Shown one piece after another: positions 34,159-43,038 of a DNA stretch of 64,000 bases. Origin of the DNA: Aquabacterium sp029268225. Its GTDB lineage: Bacteria; Pseudomonadota; Gammaproteobacteria; Burkholderiales; Burkholderiaceae_C. A model generated the notes under the pieces. It was not told where the DNA came from and ran no database searches. It saw only the letters and a program-made list of their open reading frames with translations. The stretch's first letter is position 1. Each line of letters starts with the position of its first letter. The stretch is taken from positions 124,001-188,000 of the forward strand of contig NZ_JBBEYB010000002.1 in the NCBI RefSeq assembly GCF_037482285.1. Direction: 5' to 3'. Position numbers and translations under genes: made by a program.

Positions 34159-34974
34159 TCAAGCGGGCGACGACTTGCGCGCGCGGATGGCCTCGGCCTT
34201 GAAATCGGCAATGGCCTGACGCAGGCCCACGAACACGGCATGACCGATGAGCGCGTGACCAATGTGCAACTCGGCCACGTCTGGCAAGGCCGCCACCAAG
34301 GCCGTGCTGCTGACGTGCCCGATCTGCCCGGGCTCACTTTGCGTCAAGGCCAAACCATGACCGGCATGGGTGCGCAGGCCAAGGCTGCGCGCAAAGCGCA
34401 AGCCTTCCTGGATGCGCGTGAGTTCGCGCTGGAGGCCAGCCTGATCAGCATCCCACCAGGCATGAGCCAAGGGGCCCGTATGGAGCTCCACACAAGGGGC
34501 CCCGGCCTTGGCCGCGGCTTCGATCTGCACCGGGTCGGCACCGATGAACAAGGAAACCCGGCTGCCAGCGGCAGCCAGTCGCGCACACGCATCCTGAATA
34601 CGGTTGAACTGACCTGCCACGTCCAGCCCACCTTCCGTGGTGACCTCCTGGCGACGCTCGGGTACCAGACACACATGCTCGGGCGCCGTGCGCTCGATGA
34701 TGTCCAGCATCTCGTCCGTCACGGCCGCCTCGAAGTTCAACGGCACAGCAATGGCCTCTTTCAGGCGGACGACATCTTCATCACGGATGTGCCGGCGATC
34801 CTCACGCAAATGGAAGGTGATGATGTCTGCTCCCCCCTCCACGGCCAACAGCGCGGCCGCCACAGGATCCGGAAAACGCCCGCCACGCGCATTGCGCAAG
34901 GTGGCGACATGGTCGATGTTCACGCCCAGCAAGGGGGCGTCCAGAGCGGTCAGTTGGGAGCCGGAGAAGGTCAT
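34159..34974 (-). CDS. pdxJ: Pyridoxine 5'-phosphate synthase
   Basis: Last ring-closing step of the DXP-dependent vitamin B6 pathway, condensing aminoacetone phosphate with deoxyxylulose phosphate. The 271-aa TIM barrel has LGVNIDHVATLRNARGG near residues 16-32, ADIITFHLREDRRHI with catalytic His, ELHTGPLAHAW, and HAGHGLAL. Its ATG overlaps the recO stop by 4 bp (recO-pdxJ-acpS as in many proteobacteria). Confidence 0.96.
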   Translation of the reverse strand: MTFSGSQLTALDAPLLGVNIDHVATLRNARGGRFPDPVAAALLAVEGGADIITFHLREDRRHIRDEDVVRLKEAIAVPLNFEAAVTDEMLDIIERTAPEHVCLVPERRQEVTTEGGLDVAGQFNRIQDACARLAAAGSRVSLFIGADPVQIEAAAKAGAPCVELHTGPLAHAWWDADQAGLQRELTRIQEGLRFARSLGLRTHAGHGLALTQSEPGQIGHVSSTALVAALPDVAELHIGHALIGHAVFVGLRQAIADFKAEAIRARKSSPA

Positions 34975-35804
34975 GATTGTTGGAGTTCCATCATCAGCTG
35001 GCGTGTGCGCAGCGTCTGGGAACCGAGATGATAGTGAATCAGCGCACGCAGCACGGACTTGAGTTCGGACAAAACCGGCATGCAGGCTGCCATCAAAGAC
35101 GGCACAGCAGAGGGTACCGGGCTTGAGGGCCGCAAATCAGAGTGAGCCGTCAGTGCATCGGGTTGCGGTACAGGGCGGGACAGCGCGGCTTCCATGTGCG
35201 CCAGCACCCCCCCATCGATCACCACCGGCCCGCCCCCGGGCTCACCGACCCAACGTGCCGCCAGCACCCCCAACTCAGGGTGGACTTCGTAGCGCTGACC
35301 GGCGAGCACAGATTGCCCATTGACGGTTTGGGCAGACAGGTCTGGCAAGTGCCCTAGTTGACGCAACAAAATGAGCTCGAAGGACCTCAAGGCCGCTTGC
35401 AACAAGGTCGGATCGGCCATGGCCTGCAGCGTCTGAGCGTAAGCGTCGAACAAGGCCGGATGCGGATCGTGTCGCACCATCAGGCGCATCAGCAACTCGT
35501 TGAGGTAAAAACCAGGCAGCAAGGCGCCACCACCCGGCCACGCAGGTCCGCCGGCCCACTCAGCCTGACGCAACAGCCACACCTCTGCATCTTCGGAGCG
35601 CTTCACGCCGAAGCTCACCACCAGACGCTGAAACGGCATCAAGACCGGGCGCAACTGGGAATACGGTCGCTTGGCTCCTTTGGCCACCGCCACCACGCGG
35701 CCATGGTCGCGCGTGAACAGCTCCAGAATCAGACTGGACTCACTCCAGTCGTGACTGTGCAGCACATACGCGGCGGTACCGGGGCGCGAAGCGGCGCGGG
35801 CCAT
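34971..35804 (-). CDS. recO: DNA repair protein RecO
   Basis: Loads RecA onto SSB-coated ssDNA with RecR in the RecFOR pathway. The 277-aa product has the N-terminal OB fold (AYVLHSHDWSESSLILELFTRDHGRVVAVAKGAKRP near residues 12-47) and a C-terminal helical domain ending in LRALIHYHLGSQTLRTRQLMMEL. It lies 18 bp downstream of era and overlaps pdxJ. Confidence 0.94.
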   Translation of the reverse strand: MARAASRPGTAAYVLHSHDWSESSLILELFTRDHGRVVAVAKGAKRPYSQLRPVLMPFQRLVVSFGVKRSEDAEVWLLRQAEWAGGPAWPGGGALLPGFYLNELLMRLMVRHDPHPALFDAYAQTLQAMADPTLLQAALRSFELILLRQLGHLPDLSAQTVNGQSVLAGQRYEVHPELGVLAARWVGEPGGGPVVIDGGVLAHMEAALSRPVPQPDALTAHSDLRPSSPVPSAVPSLMAACMPVLSELKSVLRALIHYHLGSQTLRTRQLMMELQQS

Positions 35805-35822
35805 GGTGACAACAACTGGCCT

Positions 35823-36875
35823 TTACTCGTAGCCGTAGGTGCGCAACCGCGCGTCGTCATCGGCCCAGCCCGAACGCACCTTCACCCAGATCTCCAGAAA
35901 CACCTTGGAACCGATCAGTCGCTCCAGTTCGGTGCGCGCCTCGGTGCCAATGCGTTTGAGCTTTTCACCCTTGTCACCAATGATCATGCCCTTGTGCTGC
36001 TCACGCTCGACAATGATGGTGGCAGCGACGCGCACGAGGCCCGTCGACTTGGGCTTGCCGGGCAGCGGCGGCTCCTCCTTGTAGGAATCGATGACCACGG
36101 TCGAGGTATACGGCAACTCGTCACCGGTCAGACGGAACAGCTTTTCGCGGATCATCTCGCTGACCATGAAACGGTCAGTGCGGTCGGTGAGCGCCTCGGC
36201 GTCGTACCACCAGCCTTGCTCGGGCAGATAGCGACGCACCACATCGGCCAGGCGCTTGGCGTCCTCGTCCTTCGTGGCAGTGAGAGGGATGAACTCGGCG
36301 AACGGGTGGTGCCCCTGCATGGTCTGCAGCCAGGGGAACAGGTCCTCTCGGCGATGCACCGTGTCCAGCTTGTTGGCCACCAGAATGACGGGCTTGTCCT
36401 TGGGCAAGAGCGCCAGCACCTGCGCATCGTCTGGCCCATAGCGACCGGCCTCCACCAGGAACAGCACCACATCGACGTCTGACAAGGTGGCCTGCACCGT
36501 CTTGTTCAAATTGCGGTTCAGCGCGGCCGTGCCACGCACCGTGTGACGTGTCTGGAAGCCTGGGGTGTCGACGAACACGAACTGCGTATCGCCATCGGTT
36601 CGGATACCCGTGATGCGATGGCGCGTGGTCTGAGCCTTGCGAGAGGTGATGGACACTTTCTGGCCCACCAGCGCATTCAACAAGGTGGACTTGCCCACAT
36701 TCGGACGGCCCACGATGGCGATCAGGCCACAGCGCTGCGTTTGTGGTTGCCCCCCTGGCGCGGCATCCCCCCCCTTACGTGCCATGGCGAGGTTGGACAG
36801 CATGGCGTCCAGCGATGGGTTGAGTTCATCGGTACCCGCGGTGGCTGGCGTGGATGCAGGGGTTTTCTTCGACAT
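35823..36875 (-). CDS. era: GTPase Era
   Basis: GTP-binding protein that binds the 3' end of 16S rRNA and checks 30S maturation. The 350-aa product has G1 GRPNVGKSTLL near residue 56, G3 DTPGFQ near 104, G4 NKLD near 168, and a C-terminal KH domain (VIVEREQHKGMIIGDKGEKLKRIG). An N-terminal extension of about 45 residues rich in Pro/Ala/Thr precedes the G domain. It follows rnc by 38 bp in the lepB-rnc-era-recO order. Confidence 0.96.
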   Translation of the reverse strand: MSKKTPASTPATAGTDELNPSLDAMLSNLAMARKGGDAAPGGQPQTQRCGLIAIVGRPNVGKSTLLNALVGQKVSITSRKAQTTRHRITGIRTDGDTQFVFVDTPGFQTRHTVRGTAALNRNLNKTVQATLSDVDVVLFLVEAGRYGPDDAQVLALLPKDKPVILVANKLDTVHRREDLFPWLQTMQGHHPFAEFIPLTATKDEDAKRLADVVRRYLPEQGWWYDAEALTDRTDRFMVSEMIREKLFRLTGDELPYTSTVVIDSYKEEPPLPGKPKSTGLVRVAATIIVEREQHKGMIIGDKGEKLKRIGTEARTELERLIGSKVFLEIWVKVRSGWADDDARLRTYGYE

Positions 36876-36913
36876 GGGATATGACGTTTCTCAGGAATCG
36901 CTCGGGAAGGGGC

Positions 36914-37678
36914 TCAGCCGTGTTGGGGCTTGCGAGATTTTTTGACCACAACTTTCGGGGCCGTTTTGCCTGTTGGCAATGCCTTGGACGGCAGGGATTG
37001 CAGATGCGCCATCGTCAACTCGGCCGCCGCTTGCTCGGCCGCACGGCGCGACAGCCCCTCGGCCTGCATGCTCAAAGACAACTCCGGCAGGTCACAAGCC
37101 ACCACAAAGGTCTGCTCGTGCGCCTTGCCTCGCGTGGCCTGAATGCGGTAGGTCGGCACCGCCATCTTGCGCGCCTGCAGCCATTCCTGCAAGGCGGTCT
37201 TGGCGTCCTTGCGCCAAACCTCCATGGTGGATTCGGCCACCAGCGGCTCGAACAGGCGCAGCACGAGATCGCGGGCAGCATCGAACCCCGCGTCCAGATA
37301 GACAGCACCAATGATGGCCTCCAGCGCATCTGCCAGGATCGATGCACGCTGAGCCCCCCCGCCTTTGGCTTCACCCTCGCTCAAGCGCATGACGTCCGGC
37401 AAGCTCAGTTGCAACGCCAAACGATGCAAGGTGTCCTGCCGCACCAGGTGGGCACGAACGCGGGTCAGATCCCCCTCGTCGCTGCGATCGAAGCGTCGGT
37501 ACAACAACGCCGAAACGCCCAAACTCAGCACGGCATCGCCCAGAAACTCCAAGCGCTCGTAGTGGTCAGCCCCAAAACTCTTGTGTGTGATCGCGCGGGA
37601 GAGCAGGCCCGGATCGGCAAACACGTGCCCCAGACGTTGCTGTAGGGCCTGCAAGGCAGGCGACAAGAGACGAGACAT
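36914..37678 (-). CDS. rnc: Ribonuclease III
   Basis: Double-strand-specific endoribonuclease that processes the rRNA precursor and structured mRNAs. The 254-aa product has the catalytic signature ERLEFLGDAVLSLGV near residues 41-55 and the second acidic cluster DALEAIIGAVYLDAG near 116-130, then a dsRNA-binding domain (DAKTALQEWLQARKMAVPTY). The C-terminal ~25 residues are a basic Lys/Pro tail (KTAPKVVVKKSRKP). Confidence 0.96.
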   Translation of the reverse strand: MSRLLSPALQALQQRLGHVFADPGLLSRAITHKSFGADHYERLEFLGDAVLSLGVSALLYRRFDRSDEGDLTRVRAHLVRQDTLHRLALQLSLPDVMRLSEGEAKGGGAQRASILADALEAIIGAVYLDAGFDAARDLVLRLFEPLVAESTMEVWRKDAKTALQEWLQARKMAVPTYRIQATRGKAHEQTFVVACDLPELSLSMQAEGLSRRAAEQAAAELTMAHLQSLPSKALPTGKTAPKVVVKKSRKPQHG

Positions 37679-37723
37679 TTCAGGGCAGAGAAGAAGACAG
37701 GGCCAATGGGCCAGAAAGCAAAT

Positions 37724-37743
37724 CGGGCCTGATCTCAGGCCCG
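37724..37743 (-). terminator. GC-rich hairpin between DUF4845 gene and rnc
   Basis: CGGGCCTGA and TCAGGCCCG are perfect 9-bp arms with a 2-base spacer. On the minus strand it is followed by ATTTGCTTTC, a weak U-rich stretch. It may attenuate read-through from lepB into rnc, or act as an RNase III-type processing site. Confidence 0.4.
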
Positions 37744-37776
37744 GGAACCATTTTCAGCTTGATGCCAGCGGCGTGT

Positions 37777-38145
37777 TCAGCGAGAGCGCCCCTCGAACTT
37801 GATCAGCAGATACACCGGCTCGAACAGAGGGATCTCCTTGTCGTAAGCAAAGCGGATCACCACCTTCTCGTCTTCCTTGGTCACGTCCAGATCCTTGGCG
37901 GTGATGGAGGTCACGCCGTACTCGACAGAAGCGGCGCGCTCAAAGGCCGCGCGGATCTCCGGCACGGTCGAACCACCGGACTCGGAGATCTTGTTAACCA
38001 TCGTGAGAATCGTACGGTATTCACTCACGGCCGGGAAAACTTTCATGGCCAAGAGCGCCACAGACGAGATCAACACGGCCCAGAACAGCAGACCGATCAG
38101 CGTGACACCCGACTGACGACGAGGAGAAGTGGAAGTACGAAGCAT
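37777..38145 (-). CDS. DUF4845 small membrane protein
   Basis: 122-aa protein conserved between lepB and rnc in betaproteobacteria. The N-terminal segment RRQSGVTLIGLLFWAVLISSVALLAMKVFP (residues ~9-38) is a single membrane anchor resembling a type IV pilin-like start (GVTLIGLL). The rest is a soluble domain of the DUF4845 family. ATG 38145 is preferred to 38154 because GAGAGG sits at the proper distance upstream. Function unknown; the pilin-like N-terminus hints at prepilin-type processing, but that is inference. Confidence 0.82.
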   Translation of the reverse strand: MLRTSTSPRRQSGVTLIGLLFWAVLISSVALLAMKVFPAVSEYRTILTMVNKISESGGSTVPEIRAAFERAASVEYGVTSITAKDLDVTKEDEKVVIRFAYDKEIPLFEPVYLLIKFEGRSR

Positions 38146-38169
38146 GACGGTCATCCTCTCAATCTTGAA

Positions 38170-39144
38170 TCAATGAAAAAAGCCAATGCGCTTGATGTCG
38201 CCGAAATTCATCCAGATCACAAAGGCCTTGCCCACGATGTACTCATCTGACACAAAACCCCAGAACCGCGAGTCCTGTGAATTGTCGCGGTTGTCACCCA
38301 GCATGAAGTAGTGACCGGCCGGCACCTTGCACACCACTCCTTCGCCACTGTATCGGCAGTTGTCCTTGAAAGGGAAATCTTCGATCGCCTGCGGGGGCAC
38401 AAAAGGCGGCCGGTCCTTGTCAACCAAGATGCGATGCGGCTGGCCGTCCAGCTGTTCGGTGTACTGCAAGGCATAGCGCAGGCTGTCCGGGTCATAAAAC
38501 TCGGGCAGCGGCGTTTGCGCCACAGGCTTGCCATTGATGGTCAATTGCTTGTTGATGTAGGCCACCTCATCACCGGGCAAACCCACCACGCGCTTGATGT
38601 AATCCAGACTGGGATTGACGGGATATCGGAACACGATCACGTCGCCCCGCTGCGGGTCGTTGTTGGCGATGATTTTCTTGTTGATGACCGGCAGGCGCAC
38701 GCCATAGTGGTACTTGTTGACCAGAATGAGGTCACCCACCATCAGCGTCGGGATCATCGAGCCTGAAGGGATCTTGAACGGCTCGAACAAGAAGGATCGC
38801 ATCAGGAACACGGCGCAAATAACCGGGAACAGACCGGCGGTCCAGTCCAGCCACCATGGCTGCATCAGCAGGCGCTCGCGCGCAGCCGACACATCGCCAT
38901 CAACCTGGGTGATGCCCTGCGCCGCCAGCTGGGCACGGCGTGCGTGATCCTGCTCCAGCAGCGATGCAGCCGCGGCTTCACGGGCCGGCTTGAACTTGTA
39001 GCGCTCGGCCAACCAGTACACCAGCGTGACCACGGTCATCAGGAACAGCAGCAACGAGAAGTTGCCCTGCCACTGACCGGTGTACCAGCCCCCCAGGTAT
39101 GCGATCAAGATCGCATACAACACACCCGTGATCAAACTCATCAA
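38170..39144 (-). CDS. lepB: Signal peptidase I
   Basis: Membrane serine/lysine protease that removes signal peptides from exported preproteins. The 324-aa product has N-terminal membrane helices (residues ~5-50 and ~95-115). The nucleophile Ser lies in PSGSMIPTLMVGD near residue 125, the catalytic Lys in YIKRVVGLPGDEV near 187, and the C-terminal box in GDNRDNSQDSRFWGFV. The start overlaps the lepA stop by 4 bp. Confidence 0.96.
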   Translation of the reverse strand: MMSLITGVLYAILIAYLGGWYTGQWQGNFSLLLFLMTVVTLVYWLAERYKFKPAREAAAASLLEQDHARRAQLAAQGITQVDGDVSAARERLLMQPWWLDWTAGLFPVICAVFLMRSFLFEPFKIPSGSMIPTLMVGDLILVNKYHYGVRLPVINKKIIANNDPQRGDVIVFRYPVNPSLDYIKRVVGLPGDEVAYINKQLTINGKPVAQTPLPEFYDPDSLRYALQYTEQLDGQPHRILVDKDRPPFVPPQAIEDFPFKDNCRYSGEGVVCKVPAGHYFMLGDNRDNSQDSRFWGFVSDEYIVGKAFVIWMNFGDIKRIGFFH

Positions 39145-40949
39145 TCGTCCACTTGCAAAATGGCCAGGAAAGCTTCTTGCGGCACCTCGACAGCGCCAAT
39201 CTGTTTCATGCGCTTCTTGCCAGCCTTTTGTTTTTCGAGCAGCTTGCGCTTACGGGTGATGTCACCACCGTAGCATTTTGCCAGCACGTTCTTGCGCAGG
39301 GCCTTGATGTTTTCGCGCGCAATGATGTTGCCACCAATGGCGGCCTGAATCGCCACGTCGTACATCTGGCGGGGAATCTGCTCACGCATCTTGGCCGCCA
39401 CGGCCCGGCCACGGTATTGCGACTGCGCCCGGTGCACGATGATGGACAGCGCGTCCACCCGGTCGCCGTTGATCAGCAGGTCCACCTTGACCACGTCAGA
39501 AGCGCGGTACTCCTTGAACTCGTAGTCCATCGACGCATAACCACGCGAGACCGACTTGAGCTTGTCGAAGAAGTCCAGCACGATTTCGGCCAAGGGCATC
39601 TCGTAGGTCAGCATGACCTGGCGGCCGTGATAGGCCATGTTGAGCTGCACGCCACGCTTCTGGTTGGCCAGCGTCATCACCGGACCCACGTAGTCCTGCG
39701 GCATGTACAGGTGCACGGTCACGATGGGCTCGCGGATCTCCTTGATACGGGCCACGTCCGGCATCTTCGAGGGGTTCTCCACCTCGATGATGGTGCCGTC
39801 GTTCATCTCGACTTCGTAGACCACGCTGGGCGCGGTCGTCACCAGGTCCTGGTCGAACTCACGCTCCAGACGCTCCTGCACGATCTCCATGTGCAGCAAG
39901 CCCAGGAAGCCGCAGCGGAAGCCGAAGCCCAGCGCCTGAGAGACTTCCGGCTCGTAGCGCAGCGAGCTGTCATTGAGCTTGAGCTTCTCCAGCGCATCAC
40001 GCAGCTGGTCGTACTCGCTCGACTCACTGGGGTACAGGCCCGCGAACACCTGCGGCTGGATTTCCTTGAAGCCGGGCAAGGCTTCGCTGGCCGGGCCTTC
40101 GTTGTTGGGCAGCTTCTTTTCGATGGTAATGGTGTCGCCCACCTTGGCGGCGGCCAGTTCCTTGATCCCGCAGATCACGAAGCCCACTTCGCCAGCCTTC
40201 AGTGCGGGGCGATCGGTCGCCTTGGGGCTGAACACGCCGAGGTGATCGGCGGGGTACACCGAGTTGGTGGCCATAAGGCGAATGCGCTCGCCCTTCTTCA
40301 ACTGGCCGTCGACCACACGCACCAACATGACCACGCCCACGTAGTTGTCGAACCAGGCGTCGATGATCATGGCGCGCAGAGGGCCATCGGGATTGCCCTT
40401 GGGGGGCGGCATGCGGGCCACCACGGCCTCGAGGATGTCCTCCACACCCATGCCGGTCTTGGCGGAGCATGGGATGGCATCCGTGGCGTCAATGCCGATG
40501 ACGTCTTCGATCTCGGCCTTCGCTCCATCCGGATTGGCCTGCGGCAGGTCCATCTTGTTGAGTACGGGCACCACTTCCACGCCCAGATCCAGCGCGGTGT
40601 AGCAGTTGGCCACGGTCTGCGCTTCCACGCCCTGGCTGGCGTCCACCACCAGCAGCGCGCCTTCGCACGCCGACAGCGAGCGGCTGACTTCGTACGAGAA
40701 GTCGACATGGCCAGGGGTGTCGATCAGGTTGAGGTTGTAGACCTTGCCGTCGCGGGCCTTGTATTCCAGGGCGGCGGTTTGCGCCTTGATGGTGATGCCG
40801 CGCTCTTTCTCGATGTCCATCGAGTCAAGCACCTGCGCTTCCATCTCACGGTCACTCAAGCCCCCGCAGCGTTGAATGATGCGGTCGGCCAGGGTCGATT
40901 TCCCATGGTCGATGTGCGCAATGATCGAGAAATTACGGATGTGATTCAT
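39141..40949 (-). CDS. lepA: Elongation factor 4 (LepA)
   Basis: Ribosome-associated GTPase that can back-translocate stalled ribosomes. The 602-aa product begins MNHIRNFSIIAHIDHGKSTL, with G1 AHIDHGKST, G3 DTPGHVDF, G4 NKMDLP, and the LepA-specific C-terminal domain (AAIGGNIIARENIKALRKNVLAKCYGGD). The start codon directly follows eight T residues and lacks a Shine-Dalgarno sequence; the upstream extension of the frame is not protein-like. First gene of the lepA-lepB-DUF4845-rnc-era-recO-pdxJ-acpS-nagZ run. Confidence 0.97.
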   Translation of the reverse strand: MNHIRNFSIIAHIDHGKSTLADRIIQRCGGLSDREMEAQVLDSMDIEKERGITIKAQTAALEYKARDGKVYNLNLIDTPGHVDFSYEVSRSLSACEGALLVVDASQGVEAQTVANCYTALDLGVEVVPVLNKMDLPQANPDGAKAEIEDVIGIDATDAIPCSAKTGMGVEDILEAVVARMPPPKGNPDGPLRAMIIDAWFDNYVGVVMLVRVVDGQLKKGERIRLMATNSVYPADHLGVFSPKATDRPALKAGEVGFVICGIKELAAAKVGDTITIEKKLPNNEGPASEALPGFKEIQPQVFAGLYPSESSEYDQLRDALEKLKLNDSSLRYEPEVSQALGFGFRCGFLGLLHMEIVQERLEREFDQDLVTTAPSVVYEVEMNDGTIIEVENPSKMPDVARIKEIREPIVTVHLYMPQDYVGPVMTLANQKRGVQLNMAYHGRQVMLTYEMPLAEIVLDFFDKLKSVSRGYASMDYEFKEYRASDVVKVDLLINGDRVDALSIIVHRAQSQYRGRAVAAKMREQIPRQMYDVAIQAAIGGNIIARENIKALRKNVLAKCYGGDITRKRKLLEKQKAGKKRMKQIGAVEVPQEAFLAILQVDD

Positions 40950-40982
40950 AAAAAAAAGGCACGTGCAAAAGTGCGACGCGCC
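40950..40982 (-). terminator. Terminator-like hairpin abutting the lepA start codon
   Basis: On the minus strand GGCGCGT pairs with ACGTGCC (7 bp, one G-U) over an 11-nt loop and is followed by eight T and then immediately ATG of lepA. This has all parts of an intrinsic terminator. It could end the mucD transcript, attenuate lepA, or lie upstream of the true lepA transcription start. Confidence 0.65.
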
Positions 40983-41351
40983 TTCCAACAAAAACGTATG
41001 GCAACTGCTTGTTGGGCTTTCATTGTATCGAATGCCCATCTCGAGAAAGCCGCGTCACAGCCCTCGACAAGGTCGTTGCGGACCCCCTGCCTCAACAATT
41101 CACAACTTATCAACAAGCCATTGTGGACAAGCCGACGAGGTGAAACGGACGGCTCTGAAGGGGGTGCGCCGGAGCCGCGATTGTAGCGACAAACAGCCCA
41201 CTCCCCGGCGAGTTATCAACAGAGGCGGATGTCGCTGACTTGTCGGATCTTGCACAGCGACATGACACGACGCCCAACGCGCAAGACCCTGACCGACGGA
41301 GGGCCACCGATCAGGGTCAAACCCACCATTACCGGTAGGTGAAAAACGCCG
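40983..41351. other. ~370-bp noncoding region between mucD and lepA with DnaA-box-like sites
   Basis: No coding sequence is supported. It contains TTATCAACA at 41107-41115 and 41211-41219, TTGTCCACA on the minus strand at 41122-41130 and a weaker TCTTGCACA at 41246-41254. These resemble the DnaA box TTATnCACA with one (first three) or two (last) mismatches. The lepA operon promoter should lie here. A hairpin follows mucD at 41283-41316. Confidence 0.5.
41283..41316 (-). terminator. Hairpin downstream of mucD
   Basis: GACCCTGA and TCAGGGTC (8 bp, perfect) enclose 18 nt, 36 bp after the mucD stop. There is no U-run, so it is a weak terminator or 3'-stabilising structure. Confidence 0.4.
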
Positions 41352-42893
41352 TCATTGTGCGGGGCGAATGACCACGTACTGTGCCCATTCTCCGCGGCGC
41401 ACCAACACACTGACGGGGCGTGATTTGTCGACCTTGGCAAGCGTCGCTTCGAACTGCTTCACATCGGCGACTTGCACGTTGGCAACCGACAGGATGACAT
41501 CACCCGGTCGCAGTCCTGCACGCGCAGCCGGCCCCTGCACCTTCTCCACCAGCACGCCGCCGCTTTGACGCAGTTCACGCTTTTGTGCGGCGCTCAGGTC
41601 CGCCAGCGTCAAGCCCAGGGCATTGGCGGCCAGTTTGGCTGGGGACGCCTTCTCGGCCGTGCTGGGGGCGTCCAATTCCGCCACAGTGACCTTCAGATCT
41701 TTGTAATCGCCGCGACGGAACACCTGCACCGTGGAAGCAGTCCCGGGCTTGGTGGCTGCCACCAACCGCGGCAGATCTGCGACGCTCTCGATGGCGGTAC
41801 CGTTGAAGCGGGTGATGATGTCGCCTGCTTCCAATCCCGCCTTGTCAGCAGGTGTCCCGGGCTCGACCCCTTGCACCAGCGCACCCATGGCCTTGCCCAA
41901 GCCAATGGATTCGGCCACTTCCTTGGTCACGGGCGCAATCGACACGCCGATGCGACCGCGCGTGACCTTGCCACTGGTGCGCAACTGATCGGCCACTTTC
42001 ATGGCGTCATCGATGGGAATGGACAGAGAAATACCCATGAACCCACCCGAGCGGCTCAGGATCTGAGAGTTGATGCCCACGACCTCGCCGCGCATGTTGA
42101 TCAGCGGCCCACCCGAGTTACCAGGGTTCACGGCCACATCGGTCTGGATGAATCGAATCTCCTCGCCCGTGTCACGCGCCTTGGCACTCACGATGCCAGC
42201 GGTCACGGTGTTCTCCAATCCGAAGGGGGTGCCGATGGCCATCACCCACTCACCCACCTTCAGACGATTGACGTCCCCCACACGCACAGGGGGCGGCAGC
42301 TTGCTGGCGTCGATCTTGAGGACCGCCACGTCCGTGCGCTTGTCGGCCCCCACCACCTTGGCCTTGAACTCACGCTTGTCTGTGAGATTGACGTACACCT
42401 CGTCGGCTCCGTCCACCACATGCGCGTTGGTCAGCACATAACCGTCCTGACTGACGATGAACCCCGACCCGAGCCCCCGCGGGCGCTCCTCCCCTTGCCC
42501 ACCCTGCCCAGGGCGCGGTGTGCCGCGACGCGCATCCGGCTCGGGCAACGGCGTGCCAAAAAAGCGGCGGAAGAACTCCCGCATCTGCGCCTCGGCCTCG
42601 TCAGACTCCTCCCCCTGATCCCCTCCAACCCGTTGGGTGGTTCGAATGCTGACGACCGAGGGGCCGACCCGATCAACCAACTGTGTGAAATCGGGCAATC
42701 CCGTGACCAGCACGGGCGACTGGTTCGTTGGCGCAGCGATCTGGGGCGCTGCAGTGGGCTGCTGCGCCTGCGATGCATGCGGAAACAAGCTTGAACTCAA
42801 AACCAGCCCCACCGCCGACACCACGGCCCCGACGACGAGCGTGCGGCGCACCACCGATGACTTGGAAGATGCAGACTGTTGAGAAACCGACAT
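41352..42893 (-). CDS. mucD: Periplasmic serine protease MucD/DegP (Do family)
   Basis: HtrA-type protease/chaperone of envelope quality control, 513 aa. A signal/anchor segment (VVRRTLVVGAVVSAVGLVLSSSLF) precedes the catalytic domain with the triad His in TNAHVVDGADEV, Asp in ADKRTDVAVLK and Ser in NPGNSGGPL. Two PDZ domains follow (~300-390 and ~415-510). A Gly/Arg/Glu-rich insert sits before the catalytic domain (near residue 110-135). ATG 42893 has GAGGTGA upstream; the TTG at 42899 is rejected. It lies directly downstream of rseA. Confidence 0.95.
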   Translation of the reverse strand: MSVSQQSASSKSSVVRRTLVVGAVVSAVGLVLSSSLFPHASQAQQPTAAPQIAAPTNQSPVLVTGLPDFTQLVDRVGPSVVSIRTTQRVGGDQGEESDEAEAQMREFFRRFFGTPLPEPDARRGTPRPGQGGQGEERPRGLGSGFIVSQDGYVLTNAHVVDGADEVYVNLTDKREFKAKVVGADKRTDVAVLKIDASKLPPPVRVGDVNRLKVGEWVMAIGTPFGLENTVTAGIVSAKARDTGEEIRFIQTDVAVNPGNSGGPLINMRGEVVGINSQILSRSGGFMGISLSIPIDDAMKVADQLRTSGKVTRGRIGVSIAPVTKEVAESIGLGKAMGALVQGVEPGTPADKAGLEAGDIITRFNGTAIESVADLPRLVAATKPGTASTVQVFRRGDYKDLKVTVAELDAPSTAEKASPAKLAANALGLTLADLSAAQKRELRQSGGVLVEKVQGPAARAGLRPGDVILSVANVQVADVKQFEATLAKVDKSRPVSVLVRRGEWAQYVVIRPAQ

Positions 42894-42944
42894 GGGCAAT
42901 CACCTCGTTGAAGCGGGAGTCACAAACGAAATCAACCGGAACCG

Positions 42945-42972
42945 TCTGGACCCCTTGGAAGCCAGATGGTTC
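42945..42972 (-). promoter_or_regulatory. Weak candidate sigma-E promoter for mucD
   Basis: On the minus strand GAACC (42968-42972) and TCCAGA (42945-42950) are 17 bp apart. This resembles the ECF sigma-E pattern (GAACTT, 16 bp, TCTGA) only loosely. It would place the start about 45 nt before the mucD ATG. Confidence 0.3.
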
Positions 42973-43038
42973 ACGGAAATATGGTCAATCAATGTAAAGC
43001 CAGGCCACCCGGTTGACAGAACCTCAACCGAAAGCGCA

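Noticed and set aside
39153..41186. 677-codon open frame opposite lepA
   Set aside because: Shadow of lepA in GC-rich DNA; the frame reads His/Val/Leu-rich sequence with no domain.
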